The translations under genes and the position numbers were made by a program. Shown here one piece after another: positions 42,242 to 53,493 of a DNA stretch of 64,000 bases (the first letter of the stretch is position 1; each line of letters opens with the position of its first letter). The notes beneath the pieces are model-generated. The model searched no databases, had not been told where the DNA came from, and saw nothing but the letters and a program-made list of their open reading frames with translations. The DNA is from Choricystis sp. odSpoLacu1 (lineage: Eukaryota > Chlorophyta > Trebouxiophyceae). The stretch covers positions 558,001-622,000 of the forward strand of contig OY253660.1 of assembly GCA_958009055.1 (NCBI GenBank), read 5' to 3'.

Positions 42242-42932
42242 TCAGTGCTTGTGCTTCCACTCCATCAGTTTCTCCACATCCGCCGGGCTCACGTTGTACT
42301 TGCCAACGATGGAGTTAAGAGCCGACCGCTCACTCGCATCGACGCCCTCCGCCTCGTGCACGTCGGCCGCGTCGGCTTGAGCCTTGATCTTGGACAGCAG
42401 CTTGCGCAGCAGGCGTTCGTCTTCCTTCATGAAGTGCATGCGCTGTGTGGGTGGGGGTGTGGGTGTTTGGGTGAGACGCCGGGGGAACAAAAAACAGGGT
42501 GTGCCCTCTCTGTCCGCGAGGGCCGCGTCGCCCGGTTTTGGGGGGTCGTCCGCGGCACCTCTCTCCCACCCGTCTGCCTTCTCTCCTTTCTCCACCGCGC
42601 GCGCTCCAGCAACACAGGCACACTCCCCACTCGCGCTCGCGTGCGTCTCGGCCGGCCCGAGCAGTGGCGGGTTCTCTGCGTCGCTGCACTGATTTTCTGG
42701 CCCCATGCCTCCATTCGCGAGCTTTGCGGCCGCCGCCGCCGTCATCCACCCACCCTCACACACACACACACGTACACACACAGACATCACACAGACCCCT
42801 CCTCTCTCTCACCTCCTCCGCCCGCTCCTTGTCGGAAAGCTGGGACTCGATGCCGAACGCGCGTGGCGCGCCGGCGCGCAGCACGGACGCGCGCAGCGCG
42901 GGGGCGGCGCGGGAGGCGACGGTGCGCAGCAT
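42242..42932 (-). CDS. Mitochondrial ATPase inhibitor-like (IF1/IATP) protein, 106 aa
   Basis: Exons 42932-42813 and 42442-42242 around a 370-nt intron. Residues 1-26 (MLRTVASRAAPALRASVLRA) are a classic mitochondrial presequence. The next segment, QLSDKERAEERMHFMKEDER, follows the inhibitory helix pattern of IF1 (acidic/basic ERAEE, then KEDE..L.KL). IF1 blocks ATP hydrolysis by F1 when the membrane potential falls. The last 45 residues (NSIVGKYNVSPADVEKLMEW) form a second small helical module not found in animal IF1. Assignment rests mostly on the short helix. It is divergent from OEP21. Confidence 0.6.
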
Positions 42933-43098
42933 GGCGTGGAGTGTGTGTTGTGTGGGTGCGTGAGTGAGACGCAGGCGCGAGGAGAAGAGAGAATGGGGAG
43001 TGTCGATAGACCACCGCTCCACACAGAAAAAGAAAAAACGACGGGGGGCGTCAATCCGCGCGTCAGTTCTCTCTCCCACAGACCCACGTTTCGTGCTG
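42933..43098. promoter_or_regulatory. Shared upstream region, IF1-like / OEP21
   Basis: 166 bp between divergent start codons. A GTGAGTGAG at 42960 and a TCTCTCCCACAG ending at 43081 could bound a 122-nt 5'-UTR intron of OEP21. If so, its first exon would reach into or next to the IF1-like coding sequence. Confidence 0.45.
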
Positions 43099-43975
43099 AT
43101 GGAGACCCAGCTCACCTACAACAACTCGCGGAGGCACCTTGGCATCAGGTTCCGGGAGCGGTACACGACGCCAGACGGGCTGCAGGCCAAGGTGTGAAAG
43201 GGAGTGTGGTGTGAGCAGTGCGGGTGCACCCACCCCCCGCACGCGCCGCATCGGTGGATACACAAGCGTTGTGACTGCGTGGCAGCGGGATGTGGGGTGG
43301 GACGGGGGGATGGTCCGCACACACACACCGCGTTTTCACTCCGGGGCGCACACAACACTCACTGACCACCCACTTTCTCCCCCCACCACCCTCCCACACC
43401 AGGTCGTCGGCGAACTCGACACCGTCACCGGCGGCCTGGAATTCGTGGCCCGCGCCGAAAAAGTGTTTGGCCCGATGCCCGCGTCCACGGCGCCGTGGCG
43501 CGTGAAAAGGGCCGCGTTGTCCACGCCGCGCGCTTCTCTCGGCGTGTCCTACTGCTCCCGCCGCGACGCCGTCCTGGCCCGGGCCGCGGTGTCGGGGGCT
43601 GAACACCTGGGCGGCGAACTCTGGTTTGAGGCGGCGGCCGCGGTGGAGGGCGATGTGCGCGCGCTGGGCGAGGGTAGTGGTGGTGGCGGCGGCGCACCGC
43701 CACGCCGCGTGCCCGCTGGCCGCCGCGCCGCCGCCCCCGCCCGCCCCATCGCCCCCGCCCCCCCCGCCGTTGCCGCCACCTGCCGCTTGGCCCTGTCCAA
43801 AAACGTGTTCGACTTTGCGCCCTGCCAGCAAGTGCGAGTGTCGGTTGGAGTGGATGGCGTCGCCGCCGCCAAAGGCGGCGGCGCGGCGTGGCGGCCATGG
43901 GCTTCGGTGCGGGAGAATAATTGGTCGGCGTGGCTGGACCACAGGGGGCGGGTGAGCGTGCGCTATGATTTGTGA
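43099..43975 (+). CDS. OEP21: Plastid outer envelope channel OEP21-like
   Basis: Exons 43099-43191 and 43403-43975 give 221 aa. OEP21 is a beta-barrel anion channel in the chloroplast outer envelope that passes phosphorylated sugars and is gated by ATP. The ends match the family closely: start METQLTYNN..RRHLGIRFRE, then VVGELDTVTGG, and the end SKNVFDFAPCQQVRVSVGVDG ... PWASVRENNWSAWLDHRGRVSVRYDL (read as separate blocks). The middle has a Gly/Pro/Ala-rich insertion (about residues 105-140) longer than in land plants. OEP21 is known from the green lineage, so this is a strong pointer to a primary green plastid. Confidence 0.88.
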
Positions 43976-44897
43976 GAGGTTTGGGGGGAGGAAGGAAGAC
44001 GGGGGGGGTGTTTGTTTTTTCGTCCGCGCCCCCGCGCCAAAAACCAACCACACTTTAAAAAAAAAGACACTGTGAAGCAATCCCCTCTGACACACCAGGC
44101 GTAGTGGCGGCGTGTTGTTGCTGGGCAGAGCGGAGGCGGTCGCTTTGGGGGAACCTTTTGGCAAAAACACTCGCGTCGCTTCTGCCGTCGCAGCTGACCG
44201 CAATCCCCCACTTCTTTTTTGCGGGGTGTTTCTTTTTTCTTTTGGGGGGAAAAAGAAAGGCCATCGCCTCCGTTCCGCTCTCACAGGTGAGCGCCTCTCC
44301 TGGCGGGAGGGGGTGGTCGGGCGGCGGGGCTGGCGGCGGCGCGACAGGGTGGGCAGGTGCCCGCGGATTGACGTGGAAGCGTCGTGTCACCTCTGCCAGC
44401 GGCTGCCGCCCGCCTCCCCTCTCCGCCACCCAACGCACCACCCTGGTGCCGCCTCCACGACGGGCGCCTGGCCTGGGGGGCGGAGAGAGGGCGTGTGGTG
44501 GGGAAGGCGCGAGTGGGCGCGCGCAGCCGCGACGAGGGCGGCCGCCTCTCTCCGCACACACGCGGCGGCCGGGGGAAGCCATCGTCACCTTTTCGTGCCC
44601 CACTGACGCTCCCTGCCCTCGCCTCCCTTCCCTCCCACCCTCAGTGCACGTCACCAGACACCCGCCACCCGCGTGTGCTGCCGCCGTTTGAGCCGCAGAC
44701 CTGCAGGGCCGACCCACCAAAAACCGACCGCGCGCGAAGAGAAAGGCACCCAATTCACAGGGTCCTCTCTTGCCGTGACCCACCTGCCCCGCTGGATCGA
44801 TTCTCCCGTGTTCACGTGCCAGCTGTGTGTGGTTCCCCACCGTGAGAAACACGCCCCCCTTTTTTTTCATTCCACAAGAAAAACAAACACCAAAACA
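43976..44897. other. Upstream region of the UBP1-like gene, possible 5'-UTR intron
   Basis: About 0.9 kb. A GTGAGC donor at 44287 and a CTCCCACCCTCAG acceptor ending at 44644 fit a 358-nt intron in the 5' UTR of the RNA-binding protein. Overlapping ORFs show no family features. Confidence 0.45.
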
Positions 44898-46467
44898 ATG
44901 ACTACCACCGACGCCGACGCGCCCCCCGCCGACACGCCGGTCGAGGCTGCCGCCGACGCCACTGACGCGCCCGCCGCCGACGCTGCTGACGCCAAGCCAG
45001 CTGTGGCGGCGCCCGAGGATGGCGCCCCCGCGGACGCTACTGACGGCGATGGCGACGCTGCCGCCGACGCTGACGCGCCTGCTGCCGACGCCGACGGTGA
45101 CGCTGCCGCCGACGCGGTCGCCGGCCTGTCCCTGGGCGACGGCGACGATGGAGCGGCCGCTGACGCCGACGCGGGCGCCAACGGCGACGCGGACGCTGCC
45201 GACGACGCCGACGACGCGGCCGCTCTCTACGTCGGCAACCTGCACCCCTACGTCAATGAAGTCGTGCTGCACGACGCGTTCGCCCCCCTGGGCGCGGTGG
45301 CGGAAGCCAAGATCATCAAGGACAGGGCGAGCGGCGCGAGCGCTGGCTACGGCTTTGTGCGCTTCGCCGACCCCGCCGCCGCGGAGGCCGCCCTGGCTGC
45401 CGTCAACGGGCGCCTCCTGTATGGGCAAGAAGTGCGCGTCAACTGGGCCTTCCAAAAGGAAGCGCGCGGCGGCGGAGGGTCGGGCGCCGCGTCGGCCGCG
45501 GGCGCGGACGCCGCCGACGACGCGACCGCCCACCTGTTTGTGGGCGACCTCCCCGGCGACTGCACCGACCGCGCCCTGGCGGACGCGTTCGCGTCCCGGT
45601 GTGCGGGCGTGGCGGACGCGAGGGTCATGTGGGACCACACGACCGGCCGGTCGCGCGGGTACGGCTTCGTCGCCTTCGCCTCCCGCGCCGATGCCGAAGC
45701 CGCCCTGGCCGTCATGCACGGTGCGTTGGTGGGCGCGCGGCGGGTGAGGTGCGGGTGGGCCCAACACCGCGCGTCGCCGTCGCCGTCGACCGCTCCCCCG
45801 CCGCAGGCACTGGATGGCGACGGCCCCCCGGACGCGGGCGCCGTGCACGCCGCCGACCCCACCGGCGTCACCGTCTACATCGGGGGCGTGCCCCCGGAAG
45901 CCTCGGACGCGGAGGTGAGAGACTTGGCCGCCGCGTCCGGCGGCGCTCTCGTCGACGTGCGCGTCCACCGCAAGGGAGGCTACGCGTTCGCCACCTACGC
46001 CCGCCACGACGACGCGGTGCGCGCCATCGTGGCCCTGGCGGCGGGTGGGGGCGCCCGGCTGGCGGGGCGCGCTGTCCGCGCGTCGTGGGGGCGCCCCTCG
46101 CAGCGCGCGGGCGGCGGTGGCGGCGGCATGGGCCCTCCCCCCCCCCCGCGGCGGCGGCGGCGGCATGCACCACCACGGCGTCCCCCCCCACCTGCACCAC
46201 CATGCGGCCGCGGCGGCGGCCCACATGCATGCCGCGGCGGCCGCCGCGGCGGGGCACCACCACCCGGGCGCGCACCCGATGCACCACCACCACCACCACC
46301 ACCCGGGCGCCCCCCACTATGGCGGCGGCATGGGACCGCCCGGCGTGCACGGTGGCGGGCCGCATGCTGCTGCGGCTGCCGCCGCCGCGGCCGCTGCCGG
46401 CGGCGCGCCCGGCGGCGGGGGCGGCGGGGGCGGCGAGTATGGGTATGGTGGGCAGGCCTACTACTGA
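44898..46467 (+). CDS. Three-RRM RNA-binding protein, UBP1/TIA-1-like
   Basis: Single coding exon, about 522 aa. An acidic Ala/Asp-rich N-terminus (about 110 residues) is followed by three RRMs. RRM1 begins LYVGNLHPYVNEVVLHDAF with RNP1 GYGFVRF; RRM2 begins LFVGDLPGDC with RNP1 GYGFVAF; RRM3 begins VYIGGVPPEASDAEV and has the weaker GYAFATY. The order and RRM1 wording match plant UBP1 / animal TIA-1, which bind U-rich RNA and act in splicing and stress granules. After a C11 run at 46137-46147 the frame moves by one base and continues as a His/Ala/Gly-rich tail ending GEYGYGGQAYY. Without correcting that run, the tail would be lost. Confidence 0.85.
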
Positions 46468-47181
46468 AAACACGAGAGAGAGAGAGATGAGAGAAGTGAT
46501 TAGAAAGAACACCAAACGTCGCTTTTTTTTTCGACTTCTTTCGCGCGAGTTTTTGCCTCCCGCCCCCTCCGCTCAACCCCCCACCACCACCAAACCACAC
46601 CGTTTTGCTTTGCTAACGAGCTTCCAGCCGATGGAATTCACCCTGCGCCTGGCTGCGGGACACCGGCTTGCTGCTTGACAACACCCACCCTCCCACCCCC
46701 GTGCACCTGCCCCCCCTCCCCGTTGTGGCCCGCGCGCGCTGCCCCCGCTGATCCCACGCGTTTTTTTCGCGGGGTGTAGCCACCTTTCCATGACCCCCCC
46801 CATCAACCCCCGATGTGCTGCTGCTGGCCCCTCTTTTGGGCGGGCTGTCCCCACCACAAAAAGCCCGACGAGACACGCGTTTGTTGGCAGCGGTCGCGCG
46901 CGCGCGGCGCCCTCCCCCTTGTGATTCGCGGCCCTCCCTTGCTGGGCCGCCCTTCCCCCCCCCCCCCCCCCTCCCCCCCTTCCCACGCGCGGACGCGACG
47001 GGAACGACTGCCGCCTGGCACAGACCCCCCCTTTACCCCCCCCCAAACACTCTGCAAAACAAATTTGGTCAGCACCAAAAAGTGCCGACCAAAAAAGGGT
47101 AAGAACGTCGTTGCGTCCACTCTCTCCTCGCTCCGGTTTTGGCCCCGACACACAACAAAAACGTCCGCCCTCTGTGCCACG
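46468..47181. other. Intergenic, UBP1-like to unknown gene
   Basis: About 0.7 kb with long C runs (for example 46958-46970) and CAAA-rich patches. No coding frame or RNA is supported. Confidence 0.5.
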
Positions 47182-48652
47182 ATGTCGCCCACCCCTCCCC
47201 CTCTCTCCCCCACCGGCATCGATGTTTTGTCCCCGCTTCGTGACGCAGACTGGGGCCTGGACGCTGTGAGCGCGAGTGAGTGTGTGTTTTGGTGGGTGGT
47301 GTGGGGGCGCGCACCATCGCTCTCTTGTGCGCTCGCAGCCTCCCCCACCGCCCCAACCGCCCGGGATCAATGAGCCTCCACGCTCGCGACGCGTGCGCCT
47401 GGTGCAACCGCCGCGTGTGCGGGGGCGGGGGGGGGTGGACACAGGCTGGGAAGTGGGCGCGCACTGGCTAGGGAGGCAGCGCGATTCGCGCTCGCGCTCG
47501 ACCGCGTTCGAGGGCAGGCGGGCACGTCTCGTCCACCCTCCCTTCTCACCACCCCCCACACACCCCCACACCCCACAGTCTGCCGCGATCCGTGGGCCAT
47601 CACCCTGCTGGAGGAAGCGTCCCTGCTGGCGCCGTGGCCGTCCCCCCCGCCCGCGCCCCTGGCGCCGGCGGCGCGGGGGAAGCCGGCCCGTGGGCGCGCA
47701 GGCGGTGGCGGTGGGGCGGCGCGCGCGGCGGCGGCAACGGCGGCGGCCGCGGCCGCGACTGCGCCCCAGCCGCCACCTCCCTCATCTCGTCGCCCTGCGT
47801 CCGCCACGTCCAGCGGGGCGACGGTGGGCATAGCGGGCGGCGCACCTCCCCCCCCGCGCCGCCCGGCTGCTGATCCCGCCGCCACTTTCGTCCGCACGCT
47901 GGCCGTGTACGCGGCGACCGCGGACGCGGGGTCGGCCCCCGCCTCTCCCCGCGCCTCGGGCGGGTCCACGCACGCGACGCCGCCGCCAGTGGTGGCTGCG
48001 CCGCCGCCCGCGCCCGCGCCCCCCGCGCGCCCCCGCCCCGGCGGCGCGGTCGAAGCCGCCGTCGCGTCCATGGTGGCCGCCCTGGCCAAGCGCATGGTGC
48101 GCGTGCTGTCGCCCTACCTGGAGGCGGGCGGCGTGTGCGTGCCGCCGCTGTGTGATGGCGACCAAAACGACGCGCCCTCCCTGCCGCCCACCGCGCCGCC
48201 GCCGCCGCCCACCCCCACCGCCCCCCTGCCACCGGCCGTCATCGAAGCGGCTGCGTCTCTGTTTGTGGAGGCGTCGGTGGAGGGGTTTAACGCGGCGGCT
48301 GCCGCTGGTGCGCGCGTTGCGGGCGCCGCGCCCGGGGGCGCAGGCCGCCGCCCCGGCCCGCCGCCGCCGCCGCCCGCCGACCTAGTGCGCCGGTTGGTGG
48401 GCCAGGGCGGGCTGGCGGGGGCGGGGGGGGGCTGTGGCGGCGGGGGCCAGGGCTGCGGCAGCGCGCACGGAGGGGGGAGACGCTGGCGCTGCACCCGCCA
48501 CCACGGCGCGTGGGGCCGCGTCCAAACGGCGCCGCCCGGCCAACGTGGCGGACGAGGCACACCACCACACGCCTGAGGCTGTGGTGGAGGCGGCCGAGCC
48601 GGTGTCGCCGCGCGCGCCGCGCGCGCGGCGCACGCGCGGCGGCGGCGCGTGA
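47182..48652 (+). CDS. Ala/Pro-rich probable nuclear protein (unknown), about 388 aa
   Basis: Exons 47182-47275 and 47579-48652; the splice gives LDAVSA-ICRDPWAITLLEEAS in frame. The first 60 residues contain the only ordered-looking start (GIDVLSPLRDADWGLDAVSA). A region around AVEAAVASMVAALAKRMVRVLSPYLE is predicted helical. Another helix, PAVIEAAASLFVEASVEGFNAAAA, follows, then PPPPADLVRRLVG. At a G9 run (48423-48431) the frame shifts by one. The better frame continues to KRRRPANVADEAHHHTPEAV and a basic end, stop at 48652; the uncorrected frame ends at 48576. KRRRP is a likely nuclear signal. No family is recognised. Confidence 0.5.
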
Positions 48653-48743
48653 GCGAGAGAGAGCGGGGTGGGTGCGACTTGAAAACAACGAGACGCTTCC
48701 CCCCCACCCACCCCACCCCCTTGTTGATTTTTGGTGAGCCTGT

Positions 48744-48744
<1 letters not shown>

Positions 48745-48782
<38 letters not shown>
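48745..48782 (+). repeat. (GT)19 microsatellite
   Basis: Perfect 38-bp GT run in the intergenic region upstream of the DnaJ gene, the longest dinucleotide repeat in the window. Confidence 0.95.
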
Positions 48783-48783
<1 letters not shown>

Positions 48784-48942
48784 GCGTGTGTCGGGAGACA
48801 GAGCGCGTGGGTCATTGTTTTGTAAAACGCTCCCCCCCGGGTTGGCGAAAAAAACGCGAGCCAGAGGCTGCCTCTGTCCAAACACACCTCGCGCCCATTG
48901 GCGTGTGTGCCTCCTCTCTCTCCCCACGCACGCCAACCGAAA

Positions 48943-50160
48943 ATGCCCCCCGATCTCACAGCTGTTGATGCAGCGCTGTCCTGCCTGGACGCAGCCTGGG
49001 CCGCCCTGGACAGGGGGGACGTGGCCAAGGCGGAGCGCCTGGTCGCGCGTGCGATGAAGCTCGCCCCGTCCGACGACGCGCGCCGCCTGGCGGCCGCGGT
49101 GCGCGCGCGTGCCGCCTCCAGCAGAGGCGGAACTGGACCCTCCGCCTCGTCGGGCGGAGGCGCCGCCCCCCCGGACGGCGTGCGCCAGCGCCGCGCGACC
49201 GCGCCCGACGCGCCCTCCTCCCGCCCGCCCCCCACGCCCGACCAAGTCGCCACCGTGGCCACCGTGCTCCAGGCGGGAAGCGACTACTACCGAGTGCTGG
49301 GGCTGGAGCGAGGGGCGGGGGAGGCGGAGGTCAAGAAAGCGTACCGGCGGCTGGCGCTGCGTTTGCACCCCGACAAAAACGCGGCCCCCCGCGCCTCGGA
49401 CGCCTTCAAACTCGCCGCCCGCGCCTTTGCGTGCCTGTCCGACCCGTCCAAGCGGCGTGTGTACGATGCGGGGGGGGGCGACCCCGACCACCGGCCCGCG
49501 GGGCGGCCGGCGCCGCAACAACACCGCGGCGGCGGCGGCGGTTTCTACGGAGGCGGCTACGGCGGCGGCCCTTTTGGCCCCTTTGGCGACGCCGATTTTT
49601 TCGATGCGGAGGACATCTTTAACGCGTTCTTCGGGTTTCCGACGGGCGGGGGCGGCGGCGGCGTGCGCTTCAGGACGCACGGCGGTCCGTTTGGCGGGCA
49701 CGCCCCGCCCCGCCGCGCGCGCGGGCAGGCGGCACCCCCGCCTCCCCCTCCCTCCTGGGCCACGCTGCTGGCCCAGCTGGCCCCCCTGCTCCTGCTCGTC
49801 CTGTTTGCCCTGCTGCCCAGTGGGTCGGAGCCCCCGGCGTCCCTGGACCCAGGGGGCGGGTACACCACCCGCCTCGCCACGGCCAGCGCGCGCGTCCCCT
49901 TTTACGTGGCCTCCGCCCCCGACTTTGGGGCGCGCTACCCGGCGGGGGGGCGGGACCGGCTGCGCGTGGAGACCAGCATCGAGGCGGCGTACCGGGACCG
50001 GCTGGAAAGGGCGTGCTATGGAGAGCGCGTCGTCGCGGCGCGCGCGGCGCGTGGCTCCTTGTTTGGGCGGGGGCAGAAGGAGCCGCCCCCCATGCCCGCG
50101 TGCGAGGAGCTGGTGACCCGGTTTCATGGGGGGGGGGGGCAGCAGGGGTATGGGGGGTGA
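48943..50160 (+). CDS. DnaJ (Hsp40) protein, DNAJB12/14-like, membrane-anchored
   Basis: Single exon, 405 aa. Order: N-terminal TPR-like helical part (AERLVARAMKLAPSDDARRL), J domain from residue 114 (DYYRVLGLERGAGEAEVKKAYRRLAL) with HPD at 142-144, Gly/Phe-rich region (GGGFYGGGYGGGPFGPFG), a single membrane helix at about 274-293 and a C-terminal DUF1977-like domain ending in CEELVTRF. This is the layout of ER J proteins of the DNAJB12/B14 group, which recruit Hsp70 on the cytosolic face of the ER for protein quality control. No introns and no frame breaks, despite several Gly-coding G runs. Confidence 0.9.
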   Translation: MPPDLTAVDAALSCLDAAWAALDRGDVAKAERLVARAMKLAPSDDARRLAAAVRARAASSRGGTGPSASSGGGAAPPDGVRQRRATAPDAPSSRPPPTPDQVATVATVLQAGSDYYRVLGLERGAGEAEVKKAYRRLALRLHPDKNAAPRASDAFKLAARAFACLSDPSKRRVYDAGGGDPDHRPAGRPAPQQHRGGGGGFYGGGYGGGPFGPFGDADFFDAEDIFNAFFGFPTGGGGGGVRFRTHGGPFGGHAPPRRARGQAAPPPPPPSWATLLAQLAPLLLLVLFALLPSGSEPPASLDPGGGYTTRLATASARVPFYVASAPDFGARYPAGGRDRLRVETSIEAAYRDRLERACYGERVVAARAARGSLFGRGQKEPPPMPACEELVTRFHGGGGQQGYGG

Positions 50161-50467
50161 GTGGGGTGGGGGGTGGAGAGGGGGAGACGGACCGCACGTT
50201 GTTTCTGCGCTTTCTTAGACGTTCTGTGACAAAAAATCAGCACTAGCAGCACTTGATCCCTTCACACCACGGAGCAGGGGGGGGGGCGGTGGGGGCGAGA
50301 GAGAGAGAGAGAGACGCGGTCTCTCGTCGTGTGGAGGGCGTGTGACAAAAACAACACGGCCACCCCACAACTGCCTGCGCCCGCGCGTGCGTGGTCCCAC
50401 CGCCCCCCCAACCCCACGCCCCCCCCCTCACCCACCCCACCCCTTTTTTTTTTTCCCTCTGGTCTCG
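50161..50467. other. Intergenic, DnaJ to SDR
   Basis: About 300 bp with a (GA)n stretch (50297-50314) and C/T-rich tracts before the SDR start. No gene is supported. Confidence 0.5.
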
Positions 50468-51749
50468 ATGCCCACCTTCACCCACGCCCACGTCGCCATC
50501 ACCGGGGCCGCCTCCGGCATCGGCGCCTCCCTGGCGGTGGCCGCCGCGGCGGCCGGGGCGGCCGCAGTGACCATATTGGATGTTGATGTCAAAACCGCTG
50601 CCTCCACGGTCGCCACGGTCAAGGCCGCGGGCGCGGTGGCCGGCACGCGGGCCGCGGTGCACGCGTGCGACGTCACCAAGTTTGACCAGGTGAGGGAGGA
50701 GGGTGGCGTGGTGTGCGGTGGGGGAGAGGAAACGCGGTGTGCCCGCTGCCGGCGGCGACCGGTCACCCTCTCTCCCTCCCTTCCTCCGCAGGTCAAAGCC
50801 TCCCTGGGCGCCGCCATCGCCGCGTTTGGCCCCATCGACATCATGGTGGCCAACGCGGGCATTTGCCCCACGGGTGAGAGAGGGGAAGGAAAAGAGGGAC
50901 GAAAGAAGAAAAAAAACACGAAGCGCGCGCGTGTTTTTGACCCATCACACACCCCTTCCAGGCATGCTCCTCGACTCTCTCCCCTCCCACTGGACGTCCG
51001 TCATGACCGTCAACTATGGCGGCGCCGTTCACGCCGCCGCCGCGGCCGCCCCCGCCATGGCGGCGCGCGGGGCGGGCGCGCTCGTGTTTGTGTCGTCGTC
51101 TGCGGGCCTTGTCGGGGCGGCCGGCATCTCCGCCTACGTCGCGTCCAAGCATGCGGTGGTGGGGCTGGCCGACTCGCTGCAACTGGAGGTGAAGAGAAGG
51201 AGGGGGGGGGGGCGTGTGTGCTGTTTTTTTCGGTCGACCTTGTACCTCCACCTCCCCTCCCTCCCCCCTCCACCACCAGCTTGCCGGCACCGGCGTCACC
51301 GTGCACGTCGCCGTGCCCGACTTTGTGGACACGCCCATGCTGAGCTCGTCCCAGGCGGCCGCGGTGAGTGTGTGGGGGGGGAGGTGTTCCTTCCGGGAAG
51401 GACACAGAGGGGAGAGGGAGCACAGCAAAAAACGTACATCTTCCCCCCAAACCCACACCAGGCCCCCGTCTGCCGCCGCCTGTTCACCGAGTTCGCCACC
51501 CACCTGGACACCCCGGACGCCGTGGCGTCCAAGATCGTGGCTGGCGTGGCTGCGGGGCACTACTGGCTGCCCTCCAACGGAAAGACGGCTGTTCTGACGG
51601 CTGTCGCTGGCGGCCCCACCGCCCCCGGCGCCCTGCCCGCCCTGCTGGCCATCCTGCTGGCCCCCCTGCTGGCGCTGGCGGCGGTGGCGGTGAGGGTGAG
51701 GGTGGCGACTGGGACGGCTCGTGCGATCAAGGGGGGCAAGGTGGCGTGA
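50468..51749 (+). CDS. Short-chain dehydrogenase, possibly 3-ketodihydrosphingosine reductase-like
   Basis: Exons 50468-50689, 50792-50873, 50962-51188, 51280-51363 and 51462-51749, in frame, 300 aa. Cofactor motif TGAASGIG (12-19), NAG in VANAGICPT, and catalytic Ser (in VSSSAG, 146-148), Y160 and K164 (YVASK) are all present. VPDFVDTPML follows, which in this family orients the cofactor. The C-terminal 60 residues contain one or two hydrophobic segments (LPALLAILLAPLLALAAVAV). Together with VASKIVAGVAAGHYWLPSN this resembles KDSR/TSC10, the ER enzyme of sphingolipid synthesis, but other membrane SDRs are possible. The catalytic set is complete, so the protein should be active. Confidence 0.82.
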
Positions 51750-51892
51750 AGAGAAAACAGAACGCCCGCCGTGTGTGTTGATCGATCCCCGGTTTCCCTC
51801 TCTACAAAAGCGAATGTAAAAATAAGAGGCACGGCCGCCACACACAAAAAAAAAACTCCCCTCTCTTTGAACCTCTTTTTAACCTTTTCTTT

Positions 51893-53493
51893 TCAAACCC
51901 GCACCGCAAAGTCGCCCGCGACCGCCAGCTTGCGCACCCACTTGTCCACCCGGTAGTTTGATTTCTCCCACACTTTGAGGTACTGAATCCTCAGCCCCGA
52001 CGCCGAAAACATGGGCACCTCAAACGTCAGCTGGACGGGGGGGCGCCCCCACGGCTTGGGCTCGCGCGTCGTCGACACGAGCCGCACCGCGCCCACCGCG
52101 CTCGCCTCTGCGCCCCCCGCCAGCCGCCGCATCTTCCACACCAGGGCCCCCTTCTTGGCGTCATACTTGGCTTTGCCGTGGGAGGTGACGATGTCGGCGG
52201 CAGCAGCCGTCGGGGGCAGGGGCAGGGTGACGACGACGCCGGTGGCAGTCAGGCGCGGGTCAAACGCTGCCTTGAGTTTCAGCGACACATCAATCCTCGT
52301 TCTGCCCACCTCCGCCACCACGGGCAGCAGGCGGAAGGGCAGAGCCACCCCATCAGCGCAGCGGTAGCGCATGAGCTCGAAGGCGCCGTCGGGGGGGACA
52401 AAGGAGGCGACGCGGTCGGCGCCATAGCGCGCGAGGTTGACGCACTGGTGGAAAGTCACGTCCGCGGGCGCATCATTCAACCCCAGCTTGACGTCTGGCA
52501 TGCCGGAGAGAAAAGCTTTGACACCGACGCGGCCCACGACGTCGGCGCGCAGGACGGCGCCGCGGGAGGAGACGAGGGCGTTGACCTGTGTGGGTGGTTT
52601 GGTGAAAAATTGTTGTCCTTGTGTTTCTCTCTCTCTTCTTCTCTCCCTCCCTCCCCCACCACCCAACCACTCACCGTCTCCACGACATCCAGGAACACTT
52701 CGTTCTTCTTGTACTTGATGCCGTCCCGGCGCCACCCCACGGCGCCCGTGACTTGGAGGGTGGCTGCAGCGGCGGCCGCGTCGCGGCGCGCGCGCGCGGC
52801 GGCGGTGACAAACCCTTTCTCAAACACCAGGGCCCGCAGGGCGGCCTTGTCCGTGGTCTGGGGCCAGCCCGCGTCGATGGCTTCATCCAGCAGCTCGTAG
52901 ACGAGGACAAAGTTGTTGCGGATGGCGTTCTGAGGGAGGGAGAGAGGGTGTGGAGGGTTGGTGAAGAGGGAGGGATGCCAACAGACACAGCCGACCACCT
53001 TTGTTCCTCCTCCCCCACCCCCACACAACAAACGCACCTCGTCAAACTCGCCCCCAAAGTAGCTGCGCATGACGGCCACCAGCCTCCCCATCAACGCAAA
53101 CACGGCGGCCGCGTTGGCGTTGCCGCGCGTGACGGCGATGAGGCGAACATCACCGTGCCGCGCGTGCAGAAAGTGGGAGCTGCCGACCTGGCGCACGGGG
53201 GGGGCGGCCGCGGCAGAGGGGGGGGCGGGCCCCGACGAGGTGGAGGGGCGGCCCGCGCCCAGGACGGCGGACCGGAAGGCCGCGGGGAGGGCGGGGCTGT
53301 GGGTGAGAGGTGGGGAGGAAGGTGTGGGTCGAGAGGGGTGTGCGTTTTTTTATGTGGGCCTTCCCCATCATCTTCCCCTCTCTCCCTCCTCCACACACCA
53401 CCACACTACTCACTCTGCGTCGTCGCGGTAGGTGCGCGCTATCAGGACGTCGCCCCGCAGGGAGAGGATGTAGAGCGCAGAAATCGCGGCCAT
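51893..53493 (-). CDS. AP2M: Clathrin adaptor AP-2 complex, mu subunit
   Basis: Exons 53493-53414, 53296-53038, 52929-52675 and 52585-51893, in frame, 428 aa. The N-terminal longin-like domain starts AAISALYILSLRGDVLIART; the C-terminal mu homology domain begins around WRRDGIKYKKNEVFLDVVE. Blocks VGRTRIDVSLKLKAAFDP, GKAKYDAKKGALVWKM and SGLRIQYLKVWEKSNY are closer to AP-2 mu than to AP-1 mu. AP-2 mu binds Tyr-based sorting signals and phosphoinositides at the plasma membrane for endocytosis. An Ala/Pro/Ser-rich insertion (about residues 40-60) is not usual. AP-1 sigma lies 1.7 kb away, with gamma-CA between. Confidence 0.92.

Noticed and set aside
44055..46226. 723-codon minus-strand frame opposite the UBP1-like gene
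   Set aside because: Val/Gly/Arg-rich complement of RRM coding sequence. The plus strand shows three RRMs.
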